A DNA stretch of 64,000 nt from Dichetophora obliterata (lineage: Eukaryota; Arthropoda; Insecta; Diptera; Sciomyzidae). Below are positions 1 to 12,824 of the stretch, in pieces (positions within the stretch are counted from its first letter, which is position 1; every line of letters starts with the position of its first letter). Both the position numbers and the translations under genes were made by a program. The notes beneath the pieces were generated by a model. The model was not told the DNA's origin, made no database searches, and saw only the letters and a list, made by a program, of their open reading frames with translations. Location: the NCBI GenBank assembly GCA_963920525.1, contig OY986436.1, positions 85,654,970 through 85,718,969 on the forward strand. The letters are read 5' to 3'.

Positions 1-7
1 GAAGGTA

Positions 8-709
8 GTGGGAAAAATGGCCACTATCTTCATTCCGATTATGAAGGAGTTTCCCGGCAGAAGCCCTTCTTGTCGCGACAGTGGATGGCATCAAGGCCAT
101 GTGAAAATGATCGCATGTGCTGACCAAAGGTCTCTAGATCTGTATAAGATCGCCATCTCAAGGATTGGTGAGGTATGGCCGGGCGCGAATCTCGCGGTCA
201 TTGATAGGGATCTGATCCCTAACAGACCAAGGGCGCGTTCCCGGGTCCCAGCCGAACACTCTGACCCTCAAATAATCCTTGAGACAATAAGGTTGGGAAA
301 TCATGGCCTACCAACAGCAAACTGGAAGGTGACACGGGTTGATGAGCCGAAGGGGGACTTTAGGTCGGTAACATTTGTTATCAACCAGGAGTCCCTGGCT
401 CTCTTGTCATCAAAAGGTTTCGTGGTAGACTATGGTTTCTCATCCATAGAACTGAGGGTCTATGAAAAAGATGAGGCGTTATTGGAGGAAGAGCAGGCTT
501 CCAAAGCAATTAAAAACGCACCATCCTCTCAAACCTGCCCCCCTGTGCTAGAACCGGAGGGCGTAAGCTCCGTGATGGAATTGGCACGCACATTTCGGCT
601 ATCCTCATTGGAGGATAGCCTTCTTAAATCAGACGATGACTCTGATACAGCTGTGGTGGAGGTTGATTTAGCTACTAGAAGCTCAAATGCTGAAGGTAGT
701 ACAAATTAA
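8..709 (+). pseudogene. LINE ORF1 protein, C-terminal part (DUF4780-like)
   Basis: The 233-codon frame encodes the C-terminal region of a non-LTR retrotransposon ORF1 protein, which in this group binds element RNA in the ribonucleoprotein. Residues about 35-155 (from the MIACADQRSLDLY stretch to VYEKD) have the look of the DUF4780-type domain seen in ORF1 of fly LOA-type elements. The tail, about 155-233, is acidic and Ser/Glu-rich. The first about 30 residues do not match the family and may be frame-shifted. The zinc-knuckle and N-terminal parts would lie before the window start. The stop at 707-709 is followed within a few bases by the ORF2 linker, so the ORF2 endonuclease is missing. The family assignment is from memory of domain appearance and is moderately sure. 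Confidence 0.6.
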
Positions 710-714
710 CCTAC

Positions 715-1833
715 ACCAAACCATCTTTAGACAACTTAGTTAATAGTCTCACTAAATCGCTAAATAAAGCTCTAGATACTGCTTGCTCGCTAAAAACATT
801 GAGGGGGAAGCAAAAGCCTCCTTGGTGGAATAAGGGACTAGAAGATCTCCGGAAAAAGACCAGAAAACTTTTCAACAGGGCAAAGACTACAAGATCTACA
901 GATACGTGGTCATTTTATAAAATAGCCCTCAAGGAATATAATAATGAACTACGAAAAGCACAAAGACAGTCCTGGAGGACCTTCTGTGAAAATATGTCAC
1001 AGACCTCTGAGGCGTCAAGGCTCAGGAAAATTCTAGCTAAGGCTCCCTCCAATCCAAGCTTCATGAAAAAAGAAGATGGTACTTGGACCACAAGCAGTGA
1101 AGAATCTCTGAACGTTTTAGTAGAAACCCACTTTCCGGGATGTTCAGAGATATACAACGATCCAATCCAGGAATATCAGTTACCACCTGTGAACAGATCT
1201 CTAGAAATGCTCTCGCAAACAAAGCTCGAATGGGCAATCAGTAGCTTCAAACCATTTAAGTCACCAGGACCAGATGGTATAGCCCCCATTGAAATCCAAA
1301 AGTCGTATGGCATCATTAAGGAGCGGCTTTTGCTGATCTACCAAAGCTGCCTTGACCTAAACCACATTCCCCAGCGATGGCGTAATGTGAAGGTTATCTT
1401 TATACCTAAGGCAGGAAAAAGCTCACACGTAAACCCAAAAGACCTTCGACCAATTAGTCTCTCATCTTTTCTTCTAAAAATCCTCGAGAGATTAATTGAT
1501 ATTCACTTGAGATCCATGATAGAAAAGAAGCCATTATCTCTATCTCAACATGCTTACACCAAAGGCAAATCAGTGGAAACAGCTCTCCACTCCATAATCT
1601 TCATCATTGAAAAATCCCTCTATCTGAAGGAATATACAATGATAGCTTTTATTGATATAGAAGGAGCCTTTAATAACGTCGAGGCAGGGGCCATCACCAG
1701 TGCGCTGACGGAGCTTGGGGTGGATGCCGCGCTGATAGCACTCATAAACCAAATGCTAGTTGGCAGGATTATAAGTGCAAAATTTGGAGCGGCATCCACG
1801 CTAAGATCTGTACCAAGAGGAACCCCTCCCTGA
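715..1833 (+). pseudogene. LINE ORF2, linker and first half of reverse transcriptase
   Basis: The frame is open from about position 709, without a convincing ATG. It reads through a linker (KPPWWNKGLEDLRKKTRKL) into a reverse transcriptase fingers/palm. Visible motifs are SPGPDG, a block resembling VIFIPKAGKS...LRPISLSSFLLKILERL, and motif A as FIDIEGAFNNV, which carries the first catalytic Asp. A normal ORF2 of this group begins with an APE-type endonuclease of about 230 residues. That domain is absent because ORF1 ends directly against the linker. The frame dies at RGTPP-stop, inside the motif that should read RGTPQGG, because of the hairpin at 1815-1850. The copy cannot make a functional enzyme. 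Confidence 0.85.
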
Positions 1834-1850
1834 GGGGAGGGGTTCCTCTT
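1815..1850. repeat. Perfect 16-bp inverted repeat breaking the RT frame
   Basis: The left arm is aagaggaacccctccc (1815-1830), the loop is tgag (1831-1834), and the right arm is its exact reverse complement (1835-1850). Related elements encode RGTPQGGVLSPLLWN here. The local sequence looks like that segment rewritten as a self-complementary hairpin, giving a TGA and a frameshift. Confidence 0.9.
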
Positions 1851-1880
1851 CTCTACTCGCCTCTACTCTGGAATTTAGCA

Positions 1881-3551
1881 ATGAATGAACAGCTAGGCAA
1901 ACTAGAACTAGAGGGGTGCAGGGTGATAGCATATGCCGATGACGTTGCTATTGTTACCTCTGGAAAATATATATCTACTCTCCGAGACATTATGCAAAAC
2001 TGCCTAAATACTCTTGTCAACTGGACTATCAGCTGTGGGCTCAGCGTTAATCCAAATAAAACTCAGTTAGTAGTTTTCACAAGAAAACACAATGTACCTC
2101 AAATTAGCCCTCCTAAACTGGGAAATACAAGTCTTATCTTCTCAGATCAAGCAAAATACCTGGGCCTTATACTGGATAGGAAACTAAACTGGAAGCCCAA
2201 TCTGCTCGAAAGAGCCAAAAAAGCGAACATTGCCCTATACTCTTGCAAAAGGGCGGTGGGTAGCAAATGGGGTTTACAGCCAAGTGTTACTCACTGGCTT
2301 TATACAGCAGTTGTAAGGCCAATATTGCTATATGGTGCTATTGTCTGGTGGCATGCACTCGAAAAACAGACTCACCATAACCTTCTCCGTAAAGTTAAAA
2401 GATCAGCTGAACTGTGCATTAGCGGAGCCCTAAGAACCACTCCGACAGACGCATTAGACACAATGCTCCATCTTACACCACTTGATATCCTAGCTAAACA
2501 GATGGCCGCTAATACAGCCATCCGCCTAGTAGCCACCTCCCAGTTGAAAGAAGGTACACTAGGACATTCTTGTATCAGAAAATTTGTTCCTCCTTTACCT
2601 AGGTCCATTGACTACATCACTCAAAAACTACTCTTTGAGAGGAAGTTCCATGTATCCATTCCCTCTCGAGAAGAGTGGGAACAAGAAAACCATTCACCTC
2701 ACAATGTCATTGAGATCTTTACGGATGGATCAAAACTAGATGGCAAAGTAGGTGGAGGAGTCTACTCAGAAGCATTAAGCATCAATATAGCCTTCAGGCT
2801 CCCTGACCATTGCAGTGTATTTCAAGCTGAAATCGCTGCTATACATGAAGCGCTAACTTGGCTTCAGAAAAATGATATATCTTCCATGGATATATGCATA
2901 CTTTCTGACAGTCAGGCCGCTCTGAAAGCCCTAGGAACTGTTGAAATAACATCTGAAACAGTTTGCAACTGCCGCAGATCTCTAAACGAGATGGCAGAGC
3001 AGCTCAAAATTATCCTATGCTGGATTCCTGGACATAGGGATTTTCTAGGTAACTGCAGAGCAGATGAACTCGCTCGCACAGGTACTACCAAACAACTATC
3101 TTCAGACAAGACAAACCTTGGTATTCCTCTCATCACATGTAAACTCCTTACACATGAGTTATCCTGTATTAACACCAACAAAAGATGGTCAGCAGGTAAC
3201 ACTTGTAATATAGTAGGGCAAATCTGGCCCAAACTCAATCTGAAGTGTTCAAAAGAACTCATATCTCTTAGTAGAGATCACATTGGCACCATGATAGGGA
3301 TCCTGACAGGGCACTGCCTTATTGGCAGGCACGCTCTAAGATTAAACATACCCCACAACGACGTCTGCAGAAGCTGTAGAGATGAGGAGGAGGTGGAATC
3401 TACAGAACACCTTCTCTGCACCTGCCCAGCGCTGGCTCAAAAACGTTTTCTTCACCTAAACAACTGGTTTCTCAGAGACCTCGAAGAACTCTCGGAAATA
3501 TCGATATACCGAATCCTAAGCTTTGTGAACAGCTCAAGCTGGTTTGAATAG
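1881..3551 (+). pseudogene. LINE ORF2, RT motif C, RNase H and CCHC C-terminus (LOA/R1-type)
   Basis: This 556-codon frame continues ORF2 after the hairpin break. RT motif C is YADDVAIV at residues about 18-25. The thumb follows, with AKYLGLILDRKLNWK and VVRPILLYGAIVWW. An RNase H domain lies at about 275-400: FTDGSK (first Asp), FQAEIAAIHEAL (Glu), SDSQAALKAL (second Asp), and WIPGHRDFLGNCRADELA (His and last Asp). A Cys-His motif (CRSCRDEEEVESTEHLLCTC) sits near residue 500. An RNase H plus a C-terminal CCHC places it in the I/R1/LOA group of non-LTR elements; I favour LOA. It has no stop codon over its whole length, so it is less decayed than the minus-strand LINEs at 48-56 kb. Confidence 0.9.
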
Positions 3552-3645
3552 AGAAGGGAGATCAACCACTGTGGTACCACAACGGGCCTTATTGGCCTAA
3601 GTGCGTCTCAATTTGAGGCAGCCACTTTAACCTGACCTAACCTAA
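3552..3645 (+). mobile_element. 3' UTR and end of the LOA/R1-type LINE
   Basis: Right after the ORF2 stop come gtggtaccacaacgggcc, a taagtgcg block, and finally repeated aacctgacctaacctaa without a poly(A) tail. Fly LOA-type elements characteristically end in such taacc-like repeats. A similar UTR (ggtatcaaaacggctc) follows the C-terminus of the minus-strand LINE-A near 48.65 kb. Confidence 0.7.
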
Positions 3646-3925
3646 GGGAGGTATGCGTGGTGTTTATCCGATTTGGGTCATTTTCTAACTTGATCTCTAT
3701 TTTTGAATAAAAAACTTAAGTTTTGAATGTTGTTACGATAACTTTAAAATGACGGCTGTTATCGTGATCGCAGACAGACATACAGACTAATGGACCTTGC
3801 TAAATCGACTCAGGAGGTGATGCTGATCAAGAATATTTATACTTTTCTATACCTGCCACGCCTCCTTATCGGAGTTACAAACGGAGTGACAAAGTTAATA
3901 TACCCATTACGCAGTACGCGTTTCT
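3646..3925 (+). repeat. Interspersed repeat fragment with cagacagaca / aatcgactcag core
   Basis: The core runs cagacagacatacagac, then ccttgctaaatcgactcagg, then a tgatcaagaatatttatac stretch, and ends near acccattacgc. This is a recurring fly repeat type with no recognised coding capacity here. A diverged relative lies at 24415-24560. Confidence 0.5.
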
Positions 3926-6900
3926 ACTAGCAAATAAGAAGTCGGCAGACCAAGTAAGATTAATAGTGATTGAAAAAATGGTTTTTTAGGAGGTTGAAAC
4001 CTACTATTATCTCTTTTTATCTTACATGTTTTATTTTTTATATGAAAAGATTTCTTTGTCGAAGAAAAAAAAACTTAAATAAAACATTTGAGTAGAAAAC
4101 GGAACCTCATAACAAATGAGAAGGTTTGACTTAATTGTGAAGAGCATTTATTGGTGTCGTATTTAGACCCCTGAACGCAAAGTAACTCTTTAAGAATAAG
4201 CAATTATAAAATATCTATTCAATCAACGACAAGCAATGTGAATTAAATTTTCTTTAGACCGAAAATTATAGCAAAATGAAAATACACCGAACTGTGGTGG
4301 CTTAAGAGGTCCATAAAGATAATTTCTTAATTTAATATTGTTATTTCAAAATATTTTTATTGAATTCTTTTGTTGAAATATCAAAATCAAATATTTTCTT
4401 CAGAATAAAATCATATCTATAAAATGCAAATTGAATTGCTACAAAATAAAAAAGTGTTTTATAAATTTGTATAATATACTTTATTATTTCAGGTCAGGTA
4501 TTTAATTCAGGGAAAATTGAGTCCTTTTTTAAAGAAACCAAGTAGATAATTTTTTTTAGGAATTTTTAAATACGTAATTTCAAATCAGCGAATGTTAAAA
4601 TTCTTTAACTAAAAAATATGTAAACATGTAGCAAGACTTAGCATAAATCTTTCTTGCTGGTGCTTCAAATGCTGTTTCTGTACTTTAAGCTTAAACATAT
4701 TGGGAGAAGCAATATCTGGGCTGTTGTCAATCCCAATTTTTGTTTTAATTTAAATAAAAATTCAGGATGTTATTATTCTAACCCTTTCTACAAGGAGTAG
4801 AATGAACTCAGAAAGTTGTATCGAAATAGTTTCCAAAAAAATTTATTATGGAGCATTCAAGGTAACACTTTCGGTAAATTTTCAACTTTTGAAGGAATTA
4901 TGTTCATGGCATTGTTGTTGTTTGCTCGCGTCGAAAGTTAGCATTCAATGTTATTGCTACTGTGTGTTTTTTGTTGGTATTTTATCGTAGCGCACGTGAC
5001 GAGTTTTTTGTTGTAGCATTTTCAATATCCCTTGTCTGAAATGATTTTATTTTTTGTTTACTGGTTGCGTGTAACATTTGGGCCTCTTCAGATGCTCAAA
5101 ACCTATTTTTAAAATTTTCTTTTTTGAAAAAAAGAGACATTAGCTCATGTTGTTGTTTTTTTTTTAATTTTTTTCGTCGCCATCGAAGCTAATTTTTTTT
5201 TGAATTTGTCATTTGGCTCACTGCCACGACACTTCTGGTTTAGAGAATGTATAAACGAAATTTGGATGCTCTGCAATGTATAGGAACGAAGTTAAGAAAC
5301 ATTGCATACATGCAATTTCATGCAGGAAAGCAATAAAAATTACTGTTTTATGGGTTAAATATTAATTTTTCTTTTACATGTTTGATATAAAATTATAAGC
5401 TTTTAATAACTTACACTATGAGATAATTTCAAATATTTTATATATTCAAAAAAATAAAAAATTAAAATGCACTTTCATCTATAACTAAGACAATTTTAAA
5501 CATAGAATAGTAAAAAATATATTAAATAATACACTGATCTGTAAGAATTTTTGTTTTTAAATTTAAAGCTCATTGCAATTTATTAGAAACAAAACATTAT
5601 TCATTATGAAATTGTTTAAAGCAATATCTTACTTGATTAAAACTTAGTCTATTCTGACATTTTGAGCTACTAACATGAGAGCATACATTACACCCTGGTA
5701 ATTGGCATGTAAGTGGGCAGTGATTAAAATGGTCTTACCGAAATTCTGTTTGAGGCTGTGGGAAACTTCTCTGATGTTTGGTCTTTTGTTCCAGGTTTTT
5801 TGATAATTCGAAAGGTCTTCCACGTTTTGTGGATAGCTTTCCTACTTTGCAAAGACTTTCTGCCACTTGCAAATGAAAATTGGTTAATGTTTTGTTTCCA
5901 AGATTACCGCTTTGTTGTTATCCGCATGCTTGTACAATAGCCATGCGTTTACCAATGAAATGAAAAAATTTCATACACCACTTTTTTTGAGCGTATTTTT
6001 ATCTTGTAGCATCCAATAAATTAGTCTAACAAATCAACTCCCCCATTAATTTGTCGTATTGCGAAACAATACGACATTATGTTTTCACAAAATTTGTTGT
6101 CAGCTATACAGTCGTTCAGCTATGATCTCAGGACTTTTACCACAATATGAAGCTTGATATCATTAATATTGGAACACTCGGTAGTTTTGAGTTCTGAAAT
6201 ATTTTTCGACGGATTGTACCCAATGAATGTATTGCCTTTTTGGCTAGTTTAATCATTAGTAGCAGTGCTGTATAATAATTATCTTAGTGTTGTATAATAA
6301 CTTATATTTCGTGAAGCGTAACTGTTCGTCAACGGAAAAGCAAATTTCATGGAATCGTATTGAATTGTTTCTGCAAATGGTTAACTGGCGGTTGAATTTT
6401 AAAAGCCGGTCATCCATTTGTTTCGTATTAGCACTGTTATTCAAATGCAAAGATAATATAATTTTTTAAATTAATTGACGTCTCCAGTATTTATTTATTT
6501 ATTAAAGTTCATAGTTGTCCTATAATGCCAATTATTGGGTATTTGAATAACTGACATTAGAATGCATAGGCCAACAATTTTTCTTAAATTTGACTTGTCA
6601 GTATTAGATGGATAGTCTGGTTTTTTATACATGGAATAAAATTTGGTTCTTTCCAGTTAGTGCGTATTTGTCTTTCAGTGTTAAGTTATTTTGAAGGTCT
6701 TCTTCAACTTCGGGATGTTCGAGAATTTACTGTACGTTATACTGACGTTTATGTTATCATGTTTATGATTATTATCACCATCTTCACTTCATTCATCCCC
6801 GCTATTTTCCCATGAATCAAAAATTTTTCGAATCTCATCGTCAGTAACCACGCTTCAAAAGCTTACTAAAAGTCTTCAGCATAAATTAAAGTTTAATGCA

Positions 6901-9900
6901 TGGAATTGCACATCTGCAATATAACCTCATATCTGCAATGTAATTTCAAAACCTCTCAAATGCATGATATTGCATATTTGCAACTAAGCAATTTATTTTA
7001 TGCTATGTAATTTATTAAAGTTATATTGCACAAAAACATTATTATGCTTCAATAAAATTAACTTATACTCAGAATATTACATTTGAATGTTTTTATGATA
7101 TTTGTAATAAGAAAGACCTTGTTCGAACCAATATTTCCGACAAACTAAATCACCAATTTTACAAAAGGAAACAACAACCAATAAAAAAAATGTCTAAATT
7201 TTTTTTTTGTAAATCCCGTTACGAACATTAACAGGGTGTCTACGCTACATCTCTTAGAAGTCAATACCGCATATGTGCAATTCCATGCAACGAAGGGTTA
7301 ATATAGTCTTGCCTAATTTTACCATTGATTTCAATGAAAAAACAACTCGTTCTATTTTTAATATAATATTCTCTATATTTTTTCTGGTATTTTTTTTAAT
7401 TTTTTTGTAAGTTTCTATTTTTATTTAAAGAATTTCATTTCATCTAAATATTTCAATTAATAATTAATAATACAATATAATAATTTATAATTAATAATAA
7501 TTCATATATCTTGGTTTAAAGACTTTATAATGTTTAATGTTCACTTCTCTTTATCTTTTAATTAAATTTGTATTTAAATTTCTATCGCGTTGCTGTATAA
7601 TGTTTTTAGTGATTATTTTTTACTGCTGTATTTTATCGATTTTCATCAATTTCGTCATTTCCTCTTTTTTATTTAAATTTAATAAATTTTGTTTACTTTG
7701 CTGTTGTAAGAAATTTAAATCTTTTGTTGTTATCGTTATATACTTAGATATAAATATAATTAATTCAATAATTTTGCTTCTCTCCTGGATCGATATGAAC
7801 GCAACTTATTTTTTCTTGTTGTTGTTGTAGTTTAATTCTAAACCAATATGAGTTTTTCATTAAGCGAAAAGCAATGCATTTGTGTGAGTGTGTGCTATAT
7901 ATATAAAATATTCTTCTGTACTTTTTTATTTTCTTGCAATAATTTAATATTTTTGTATAAACCAAAGAAAAAACTTTCTTATTTACGTATTTAACGGTAT
8001 TTTGTTTTATTGTATCATTGATAATTTAGGCATGCCTGTTTATTTCCGCAATTAAAAATTGTGCGTTTTTTTAATTATTATTTTAAGCTATTAATATTTA
8101 TAACTTGAAATAAGAGAATTTTTCAAATTGTTGCCGAAGTTCCTTGCATGCAGTTTTAATTTAAAATAAGGATTTATTTTGAAATAAGTAAGTACATAGT
8201 TTGGTTAATTTTGTGGTTTTTGAAGTGAGTAAAATGCTTTTAGGAACTTCTTAAAGTTGAGTTCGGTACACATTTTGCTATTTTTATTTGTGGCTTTGTG
8301 TGTTTTACTATTGTGTAGATGTGTTAGTATGTGAATAATTTTTGTTCCATAAGCAGCCTCACAGTAGAAGTCCTCCCCTATGAGAGGGCTATTCACGACA
8401 AGGCTTGTTTTCAGAACCAATTCTGTTACGGAATAAGTTTTTCGATTTGTTTTTGTAAAAGAAAACAGGCAGTTGTTTTAAAAATCCAAGTAAATGTTAT
8501 TGTAGTTCTGTGTTACTGAACAAAAAGTTGTTGTGGTTGTTGTTGGCAAAAAGTGGTTGATTATTATATTACAATATGTGGTTAAAACAAGTATATTAAA
8601 TTTTTTATTCTTACATTTTTTTTTGCATTTTTGTTACTGTTATACAAAAATCATTTTTACGTGTTTCAAGAATTGCATTTAATATATTTTTATAGCTCAG
8701 TCTTTTACTAACGATGTTTTAATTTTTATATATTTTGCATTTAATTCTACAAAATAAGCAAATTCCCATTGAAATGCATACATATTCAGTTTCAATTCAA
8801 TCAAAAAGAGAATAAAGTAGTTTTTAGGCTGTTGGTTAGACGAAAATTTGACTGAAAAACTTATTTCTGATGCAATAATATGTACATTACGGAGCATTTT
8901 TGTTTTAAAACTAATTATGTTGTAGACCATTTTAATAATATTTGTTGTTGCAAGTCAGATCGAAAAAATATGTTCTACACATTTTAATGATTTAGTGATA
9001 ATAGAGTATTTGTAGAAAATATGATAACGTAACTTTTACTAACAGAATCTTTTTTCTTGTGACATATATTATTCTCTAAAGTTGATCATATAATAGAGTT
9101 TATGTTATATCGGGGATTGTATCTTAAATTTTTGAAAAAACGATATATTCTTTTGATGTAGATGCTTAAGTGTCTGAAAAATAATCTTCAACTCGTAATT
9201 GAATGACGACTTAAATCTAAAAAAATTCTTCCAAATGTGCAAAAATGTATCGAAGCAAATGCGGATATTTTTTGTTTAAAATACGAGTGCTCATCGCCGT
9301 AAGAGGTATGAATGAACATTGAAACAAGCATGATTTAAAGGAATATTTGAAAATTAATGAGGTATAGCTCAAAACTATTTTCTTAAAATTAATTTTTTTT
9401 TGTAAGCTTTAAATAAAATTTAAGCATTATTAAAAAAACCATAATAGCTTAATTGAAGAGCTTCCCAGAAATACCCATACTATAACAAAAGTTTGGTTAG
9501 TTTTATAAGCTTTCAACTTCTGGAACTGTCCACGAATTTAAAAATTTAGCCCAGCATAAAATTGCCCATGACCAGTTTTAATTTCTTCACATTTTGTATG
9601 AACTTTTACATTTTACAAAAATTTTGAGTAGACTTTGAAGTAGAGCTTAGCAACCGAAATTCAAAATTCGCAGGCAACCTTATATTACCGTGTTTGCATT
9701 AAAATTATCTGTATTTTGATATAAGATTTATTGAGTTAACAGATGAGTGCAAATTACTAGTATGGACTTACCTGTTTACCTGGCAACCCAGTAGCCCTGA
9801 CTGGAAGAAAGGGCAACATAAAGTTTGCATATTCTAACTACAGGATTAAAACTTTCAATTAGTATATAGTTATTTTCGTAAGCGAATGAGTGCAATTTTT

Positions 9901-10175
9901 AAAAAAAAAGTTATTTTTGACGGTTTCATTAATAATAGTCTTGACAGAAATTTTTTAGGCAACCCACTAGCAATACATTTTTTAACATTTTAAATTTCAT
10001 ATAAAATACTTTTCATCTACTAAACGGTTGAGTGAAGATCGTTTCGTGAAGAATAAAAATTCTTACGCTAAACAAAGTGACTCAATTCAACAGTAATGGA
10101 GATATAAGAAAAAAAAAAGACTTTTTCTTTCAAAACTACTTTATATATGTGAGAGTAACATAAAAACCGGCTGCT
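3926..10175. other. AT-rich noncoding stretch, no gene recognised
   Basis: Long A/T runs and only short open frames of low-complexity Phe/Leu/Ile/Lys composition. I see no splice-flanked coding block, RNA gene or clear terminal repeat. Short blocks such as ggcaaccca near 9780 and 9960 recur but could not be resolved into an element. Confidence 0.5.
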
Positions 10176-10876
10176 ACCCAGCTACCCAGCAGCAAAAACT
10201 GATATCTTTGCTTTAAAAATCACAATATCATCGATGCCAAAGTGCTCTATAAAGAAGCTTTGAGGTATCAGTGGTGAAAATTTTATATTTTTGATACATG
10301 ATTTGAAATTTTTGAAGCTTGTAAGAATCAAACATAAAAAGCCTTTGAAAAAACGTTGCGAAGGAAATACTTCAACAAATTTTATCTCTGCGTTAAAAAA
10401 AAGAAATTGTAAAAAAATGTTATAAATGTTATAAATACTCTTTTTAGAATTGTGATTTACTTTTTTAATAGGCAAATTTATTAACTGATTATATTGTGAT
10501 TCTTGCAGAAGAATTCCGGTAGCATGTGTGTTTATATTGAGATTTGTTTGCCTACTTGTAAGCATCAGTTAGCATTTTGTTGTGATTCTTTAGTAAATTG
10601 ATGAGCAATTTTTCGGTTGCTTAGTGCCAGCAAAATTGATTTTATATTGATGATTTTGGTTGTGTAATGATGGCATTTGTGTTTTCTCCTCATATCTAAT
10701 TTATTTAAGAATGATCAAAATTGTCTACTATTGTATCGCTAGAGCATCGATTGCTTTCGTATGACATGCAATGTAAAAAAAATATATAAAGCTACATATA
10801 AAAAGGTATCGATGGTTGATAACAAAAACATTGCTGAATTATTACTAAAGCATCGATACCTACGACTGCTGGGTAT
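10175..10876. mobile_element. Putative DNA element with imperfect TIRs (acccagcag ends)
   Basis: The left end acccagcagcaaaaactgat and the right end ctgctgggta (near 10865-10875) are inverted. The similarity continues inward (tatctttgctttaaaaat against tatcgatgctttagtaat). The interior is AT-rich without a transposase. No convincing target duplication was found. Confidence 0.4.
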
Positions 10877-10975
10877 TTAAAAAAAAAACCTTCAGAATAT
10901 TATCTAAAACTGAAGAATATTCCGTCGATTTTTAATCTGGGAATCAGTTGGCCAAAGATTTCTAAAAGGACATGA

Positions 10976-11444
10976 CATAGCCCCAAGGGGCATAATCCCA
11001 AATTTGAAATTTCCCCTTCAAAAAAGGGGACATAATCCCAAAAACTGGATTTGGGATTTTGACCGCTACAAAAGAGGACATAATCCCAAATTTGGATTAA
11101 TTTATGTTTAATTTTGTATATTTTATTGTATACTTCCTTAAGTATTTAAGTAAGGTAAATATGCCTGAATTAACAACTTTCCGTACAAAGTAAAATTATT
11201 TCGGCGTAAACAAATTTATTTACCCTTGAACGGAATGGTGATAACTTGAATTTTTCAAATAACTATTTACCTAAATGATCGAAGAAGAAAGCATTGGCGC
11301 TATGAAAAAAAGAGAATCATGTGCAGAAGTACTGTAGACAGATCCAAATCCAATTTCTGGGATTATGTCCTCTTTTAAAGCGGTCATAATCCCAAATTTA
11401 AATAAAATAATTTGAAATTTGGGATTATGTCCCTTAAGGCTATG
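10976..11444. mobile_element. MITE-like inverted repeat with internal cataatcccaaattt repeats
   Basis: The ends are catagcccc...gggcataatccc on the left and the inverse gggattatgtccc...ggctatg on the right. Inside, gaccgct and gaggacataatccc blocks also occur in inverted pairs, and the unit cataatccca recurs at least six times on the two strands. There are no transposase codons. The target duplication is not clear. Confidence 0.65.
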
Positions 11445-11883
11445 CCCCGGCACCGTCTTAAAGAACTAATTGTTTCAAAGTGGGGTTGACCAAATAGATT
11501 GAAAATTTTAACTCTGAAGATGAAAAAATAATATATAAAGAAATTTTCCAACATAAACTTTAAAAATTTCAAGCCAAGAAGTTGAAATTTTTCAAACTAA
11601 GAAATAGCAAAATTTAACTTAAAAAGGTTGTCTATTCTAACCTAAGAAGTTGATATTAAACAAAAAATTTTACTTTTTCAACTCAGGAATTAAAAAAATA
11701 TGACTAAGGGTTAATTTTTCAGTACGAGCTTAAACTCTAGTCAAATTTAACTAAGGCTAACTCACCAAAACTGAACGTTTAAACTCGGTTAAGGAACAAA
11801 AGAAACACATAATATGAATATTTAAGCCAATATAACACCAACGAATGGTAAAATATCCAGTTAAACCTAGTTTTACAGCCCTC

Positions 11884-12120
11884 TTCTGGCAAAGTGACAA
11901 TTGTTACCCAGTATTTTTAAAATTTCTATGTGTTTGTGTTAATTTTTTGATTTCAAAACAAAATTTGAAACTCAAAAAAAATAAATTTTGATAAAAATTG
12001 CCATCTGCTTTTCAGATAATTTGGTTTTATGAGATTTAAATGTTGTTTTGAAATCAAAAAATTACAACAAGCAAATAGAAATTTTAAAAATACTGTGTAA
12101 CAATTGTTACTTTGCCAGAA
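11884..12120. repeat. 237-bp near-palindrome (ttctggcaaag ends)
   Basis: The left arm ttctggcaaagtgacaattg pairs with the right arm ending caattgttactttgccagaa. Complementarity extends through agtatttttaaaatttctat and the gatttcaaaaca block to the centre near 12000. Confidence 0.75.
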
Positions 12121-12182
12121 TTACGCTGTTAATGTCCATTTTTTGTGAGTTAATCTGAGTTTAATTTGACTAGAGTTCAAGG

Positions 12183-12824
12183 GTACCTTTATGTAATAAA
12201 GGGGATTCTGAAAGCTGTTTTTGAATTACTACTACAAAAAAATGATCAGAGATATTGATATAAACTTTTTTTTATTTCCAACAATTATTAAAGTACATAA
12301 AAGAAATTTTTTGTGAAGTCATTTGCGTGTACGTGACGTTTTCATGAAGTGATGCGAGAAGAGTAGGATAATTTTGCTTCCAGAAATACATGATCTATAA
12401 ACATCTGAAAAAATATATATTTGTAAAGCTAACACTTACGCCGAGGTAGTGACTCTAGTTTTTATAAAAATGTTTGTGTTTAAGAAAATAACGCGTCCCG
12501 AAAGTTGAAAAAATGGGTGTAAATTTGAGCACATAACGAGCTGTAAATTTATTATCGTGCTAATTTTTCAAAAAAGGGCGAAGTCACTACCTCGGCGTAA
12601 GTGTTTACTTTACAAATATATTTTATGTTTTTTTTAAATGATTACAGATCATGTTATTCCGGAAGCAAATCTTCTCGCATCGCTTAATGACAACGTCACG
12701 TACACGCAATTTTTTTTATGTACTTTAATAATTGTAGAATTTAATAACAAAAATTTTTATCAATCTCTGATCATTTTTTTGTAGTATTCCTTAGTTCAAA
12801 ATCATTTATATTACATAAAGGTAC
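12183..12824. repeat. 642-bp near-palindrome (tacctttatg ends)
   Basis: The arms share, in inverse orientation, tacctttatgtaat, actacaaaaaaatgatcaga, gtgtacgtgacgtt, gatgcgagaag and acttacgccgaggtagtgac. The centre lies near 12530-12560. Its length and symmetry suggest a foldback transposon or MITE; there is no ORF. Confidence 0.75.

Noticed and set aside
7537..7830. 97-codon hydrophobic frame suggesting a membrane protein
   Set aside because: Driven by T-rich composition (Phe/Leu/Ile), with no codon bias, splice context or conserved pattern.
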